The notes beneath the pieces are model-generated. The model worked only from the letters and a program-made list of their open reading frames with translations, was not told the origin of the DNA and made no database searches. From the NCBI GenBank assembly GCA_914767715.1, contig OU612072.1, positions 12,462,001-12,526,000 on the forward strand: 64,000 nucleotides of DNA. Direction: 5' to 3'. This document shows positions 60,273 through 64,000 of this stretch, in pieces. The position numbers were made by a program, and so were the translations under genes. Origin of the DNA: Membranipora membranacea. Taxonomy: Eukaryota; Bryozoa; Gymnolaemata; Cheilostomatida; Membraniporidae. Position 1 is the stretch's first letter. Each line of letters starts with the position of its first letter.

Positions 60273-61849
60273 AGAAGTTTTTCAAAATGGCATTTAAGTT
60301 TAAGTGAGTCTAAAATCATACCTTGACTGAGGACCTTGTTGTATTGGTCCTGAGTGTCAAACTTTACTTTAAAGATGCGCATTTTCTTTTCCCCTTTGTA
60401 AATCCTTATAGCTGAAGAGTTGGGGAAATTCTGTGATATCTCTTTTATTACAAGTTCATCATCAGCATCGATAGGAATGCCTCTCAGCATACCAGTGTTG
60501 ACTTTTGCTGATTCTGGATTGATTGTCTTTCTTACTTGCGAATTTTCAAATAGTAATGTATTCCAAGTGTTTATCAACTTGGTCACTGTCTTTTCATCGC
60601 GAAGGTGCAGCATAATTTTTGGAGATTCTGTCTTGAAATTGTAGGTCGTTATGTTTTCTATGATTGTTGGGCCGAATTCACGGTTAATCTCACGTCTGAT
60701 GTTGTCTTGATTATAGTTTTGGTAGGTTTTTGATGACTTGTTGATACTTATTACGATGCAGTGCTTGGGGTTGAAGTTGTTTGGACGAGCTGTTTTTGTA
60801 ATAGAGGGCATGTGATCTGGTGTGTTGGATGTAGTTGCCGGTGAACTTGGTGTTGGTGTGTTTTGATGTGTTGTTGATGAAGGAATATTTCTGTGGAGTT
60901 GTCTACTGCTGCTTGCAACTGATGACCATTGTTGTGTGGTGTTAAGAGTTTGAGTTGGAAGATATGTTTTTTGTACGGTATTTTTGGAATTTGATGGACA
61001 TTCCTTTGTACTAGGGCTCTCAGAAAAAGCACTAGTAATTTTATCCAATTAAACCTGCATGCTGTCCATCTTCTCCTGCATGCTGTCCATCTTCTCCATC
61101 ATAATAGAAAGCACGCCATGTAGAGTTCTGCATGACGCACATTCGGGACTCTCCCCACAATCTCTGTCCCTGGAATGACTGGGAGCGCTGTCGACGAATG
61201 GAGCAGAAGTCTCCATTGTCTCAGACAGGGAACACTGAGAAGACTCTGGCAGTGAAACTGTAGATCCCCCTAGAGCACCTTGTGTGCTTTGTTGTTGAGT
61301 TGTACTGCTGTTGGCATTGGTTAGTTTACTTTTTAGCGATTCCATTGCATTTGAGCATGAGGAACGGACTTTCTCGTTTAAATTGGCAATTGTTTATGGC
61401 TGTAATTCACCTACCAGCTTAGAGTAGTGACTTATAAACACATCCACATCTTTGATAGCATTCACCAGTATTCTAGAGGTGGTATGGTAAAAGTTTGCAG
61501 TATAAAGGCGTCTATCCGATTTCTTCTTGTTTTTAACGGTGAATATGGTGGCTGTTGTGTTTTTGTCCTTATCTCTATTCATTTTCCTAGTTACATAAAG
61601 ATATTGCTCCTGAATGGATGTTTGAAATATAGATCTGACAAGCTCAAAAACAGCTGTGCTGCAGTCAACGATAATTTGGATGTTTCCCGGATTACCTTTT
61701 ATGGTGATAGACTCATCAGTGGTAGTAGAGTCGATTTTCTTTTGTAATGCCTTCAACTTGTTGAGCGAATAGGTGAAGATATTATCCTCAGCATCATCCT
61801 CATCAGGATCATTACTGGAAATGAGTTTTCTCTTCTTGCCTTTGTTCAT
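60269..61849 (-). pseudogene. LINE ORF1 (RNA-binding protein) with two in-frame stops
   Basis: One continuous frame from ATG 61849 to TGA 60269-60271, 526 codons counting two TAA stops at 61394-61396 and 61049-61051. The N-terminal part begins MNKGKKRKLISS with an acidic segment. The middle has CGESPECASCRTLH and a predicted coiled coil with two MEKMDSM-type repeats (EKMDSMQ). Then comes a long Ser/Thr/Pro/Gln linker. The C-terminal 160 residues (HCIVISINKSSKTY, LINTWNTLLFE, GMLRGIPIDADDELVIKEIS, KMRIFKVKF) look like two RRM-like folds, as in ORF1 of I/jockey-type LINEs. Because the frame resumes exactly after each stop, both are point mutations. ORF1 proteins bind element RNA and help target-primed reverse transcription. 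Confidence 0.8.
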
Positions 61850-61900
61850 TTTGGGTGAAAATTACCCAGATTTATTGTCAATTTTTCTGGAGCTCAGATT

Positions 61901-64000
61901 TTTTCAGCCTTGCGCTTCAAGAATTCAACAATGAGTCAACTACTATAACATTAACTACTATAACAAAACGTTAACTACTATAACATGCCCAAGAGATGAT
62001 TAGTGCCGCAGGAGTTATGGGTTTAAGTTTGATTTGACAAGCAGATGGCATGACTTATGAAGCATGTTTATAAATCAGTTGATATTAACTGAATTACCAA
62101 CATCCACAACGGCAAAACCAACAACAGACTATAGCAACGACAAAATCAACAATACAGTTAATACATAATTATTGTGGAAATCAGGGAGACGTTTTAACAC
62201 TCAGTTTATAACTCATAAGCTCTAGCAATGTGTACTTAAGTTTCCAATATTATATATTTGGCCGCAGGAAACTATATGTTACATAGTCTCATTCCATCAT
62301 GAACGTTTGACTTACCGAGATGATTAGCACTCAGTGAATTAAACGCAATTTTTACCCCAGAATAGGGCTGAGCATTGAATTAGATATTTTTTTTCTTTGG
62401 CATTTTATTGACTTATTCCCAATTTTGTGGTTATTGCAGTTAAAGCCCCAAAGTATATAAGCATTGTTCATTGAATGTTTTGTGACTTGCACACCATGAG
62501 CATGCAAAATAAGATTTTGGTATTAGTGCAGCCCTAATATCAGGAAAAACAAAAAATTAGTTTTAAGAGATGTTTCAATAGTGTATTCATAATTCAAAAA
62601 AGTCACCTTCGAGAGTGAGTGGCTGGGAAGAGTTGGTCAACGGTTGGTGTGCCTAGCTGAAGCAGGACTGGAAATAATTGGAAGAAAAAAATCATATATG
62701 TTATCCATTTGCAATGATAGCGTTTTAGTTCACTGTGCATTTACTGATGGTGCTGATGTCAATAACAATCTGCTATATCTATCAAAGTTCATATAACCTC
62801 AAATTTGATCCATAAGACTTCATTTCCTTTATTTGTGTCCTTGATACTTCTAAAAATAGTTGTTTTCAGGAAATTAAAAGGAAAACTTGGCGTTTTGACC
62901 TTGCTAATGAAATCAGAACAAAAGACAATGTGGTGATGGCATTGAAGGCACTGGATGTTTCAAGACAGCAATCCCTGATATAACATCGGCCAAGTTTTCA
63001 ATGTAATGTCATTAAGTTTCTCACAGAGAAAATTTGACAACGGAAGGCTGTTTAGCTGGTATCACAACGTTTGTTTGCGCAAGAGTGGGCAAATTATAGC
63101 CTGGTAACATTGTTGACTATTTGTTTGTCATAACACACCAGGACAGATCAGTACAACTGACTTTATTTTAAACTCTACTCGGATTGCTTCTTACTCGAAG
63201 GCTCCAGATTCATATATAAGAAAGTCATGACCTGGTGAACTTTTCAGTTTTGATATACATATTCCAAAACTACAGTGTAACAAGCATTGATTTTGATAGA
63301 ACTCACAAACAACCAGATTTTTTCAAAATGCTATACATTTATCGTCTGCTTTCTTTCAATCAATTTTTAAAGATTTTCCCCTTTCGAGTAGACTGGGATT
63401 ATGTCCAACAATTTGGAGTTATCCACTCAGGTTGGGTCTGTTGGCTAGAACAGACAACACCACACAACAACAAACCAAACCCATCAGCCAATCAAAACAG
63501 AACCAAAACACAAGCAGGTGGGTCTATTCAGAAAAAAGCACCATAGTGATACATGAGTAGATAACACCACTGGTTACAGTGTGACTGATTTGGAACAGGG
63601 ATTTGGGCTGAAATACTCTAGATTGCCTCTCATTTGACGTTTATTTGAGAAGAAATTACCATGCAGGGCGTCATAATTCCCTACTATTTTAGAAGCATTG
63701 CTTACTTTGAAGTTGTCCTCTTGACAATTGCAATGCCAGACAAATTCAATCTGTGGGTGAGCTCTTGGCAGAGCTCCATAACATATGAAAGTGTCATATG
63801 ATGAAGAAGGGTACCTGCTTTAGAGAACCAGTGCTATATATCTAGTGACGGCAAATTGTCAGACAGCAACAAAATTCGAGAAATATATCAATGCCAATAA
63901 AATTGGAAAACTGCCACTTGATGGCATTTGTAAATTGAATATGATACAGAAATGTCTCTATCAATTTTGATATTACATCAGTCTAGGCTTCTGAACAAAC
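61901..64000. other. non-coding interval at the right edge
   Basis: 61936-61988 has three short repeats of TAACTACTATAACA. 62818-63020 is a dispersed repeat listed separately. A frame at 63235-63546 (Asn/Gln-rich end, no ATG) has no domain support. Otherwise nothing seen. Confidence 0.55.
62818..63020. repeat. dispersed repeat, copy 2
   Basis: Diverged copy of 56225-56430 in the same orientation (TTTGTGTCCTT start, GTTTTGACCTTGCTAA, GCATTGAAGGCA). Non-coding. Confidence 0.65.

Larger units (their letters stand above)
57466..61900 (-). mobile_element. nearly complete non-LTR retrotransposon (two ORFs, APE type)
   Basis: Minus-strand element with ORF1 (61849-60269), ORF2 (60272-57528) and a very short 3' UTR ending in an A-rich tail near 57466 (TTTGTTATAAAAAAAATTG). 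The 5' limit is uncertain; TAACTACTATAACA-type repeats at 61936-61988 may mark or follow it. The architecture (RRM-like ORF1, APE endonuclease, reverse transcriptase, no RNase H seen) fits the CR1/L2/jockey-like group. All damage visible is three in-frame stops, with no frameshift, so insertion was fairly recent. Confidence 0.88.

Noticed and set aside
63235-63546. 103-codon plus-strand frame at the right end.
   Set aside because: No ATG at its start, no domain, Asn/Gln/Thr-rich tail, and no splice evidence.

Overview
The window looks like nuclear DNA from a non-vertebrate animal, probably a marine invertebrate. The evidence is AT-rich DNA with spliced genes (GT-AG introns down to 44 nt), a long tandem satellite, WSC and PAN/Apple secreted-protein modules, THAP-domain and hAT-like transposon remains, and two non-LTR (LINE) retrotransposons. 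A sponge or other early-branching animal would fit, but the species cannot be fixed from the sequence alone. No tRNA, rRNA or CRISPR feature was recognised, and nothing looks bacterial.

Layout. 1-23938 is an uninterrupted array of about 134 copies of a 178-bp satellite with irregular higher-order structure; its left end lies outside the window. 23939-24394 (minus) holds three short exons of an unidentified gene, cut off by the satellite on one side and followed upstream by a LINE reverse-transcriptase relic (24430-25330, plus). 25331-29787 is mostly unexplained non-coding DNA with one possible first exon. 29788-36699 carries a WSC-PAN gene (plus) and a recently duplicated PAN exon, separated by small inverted-repeat elements, a GC-rich hairpin island and several TTAA-bounded MITE-like elements. 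37906-40843 is a decayed, intron-bearing DDE-type transposase gene (plus). 43263-47980 is crowded with fold-back elements and a THAP transposon with about 335-bp terminal inverted repeats and a deleted core.

48709-53645 (plus) is the best host gene: an eight-exon exonuclease/endonuclease/phosphatase-family protein of the CCR4/Angel/nocturnin type, 373 aa, in frame through every junction, with one GC-AG intron. 55251-57320 has another TTAA-bounded MITE and a hAT-like relic. 57466-61900 (minus) is an almost complete two-ORF LINE with APE endonuclease and reverse transcriptase. Its ORFs overlap by ATGA and are interrupted only by three in-frame stop codons. 61900-64000 shows only one dispersed repeat.

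Overall, one convincing housekeeping-type gene and one secreted-protein locus sit in a repeat-rich region beside a candidate centromeric or heterochromatic satellite. Most other coding signal belongs to mobile elements in various stages of decay.
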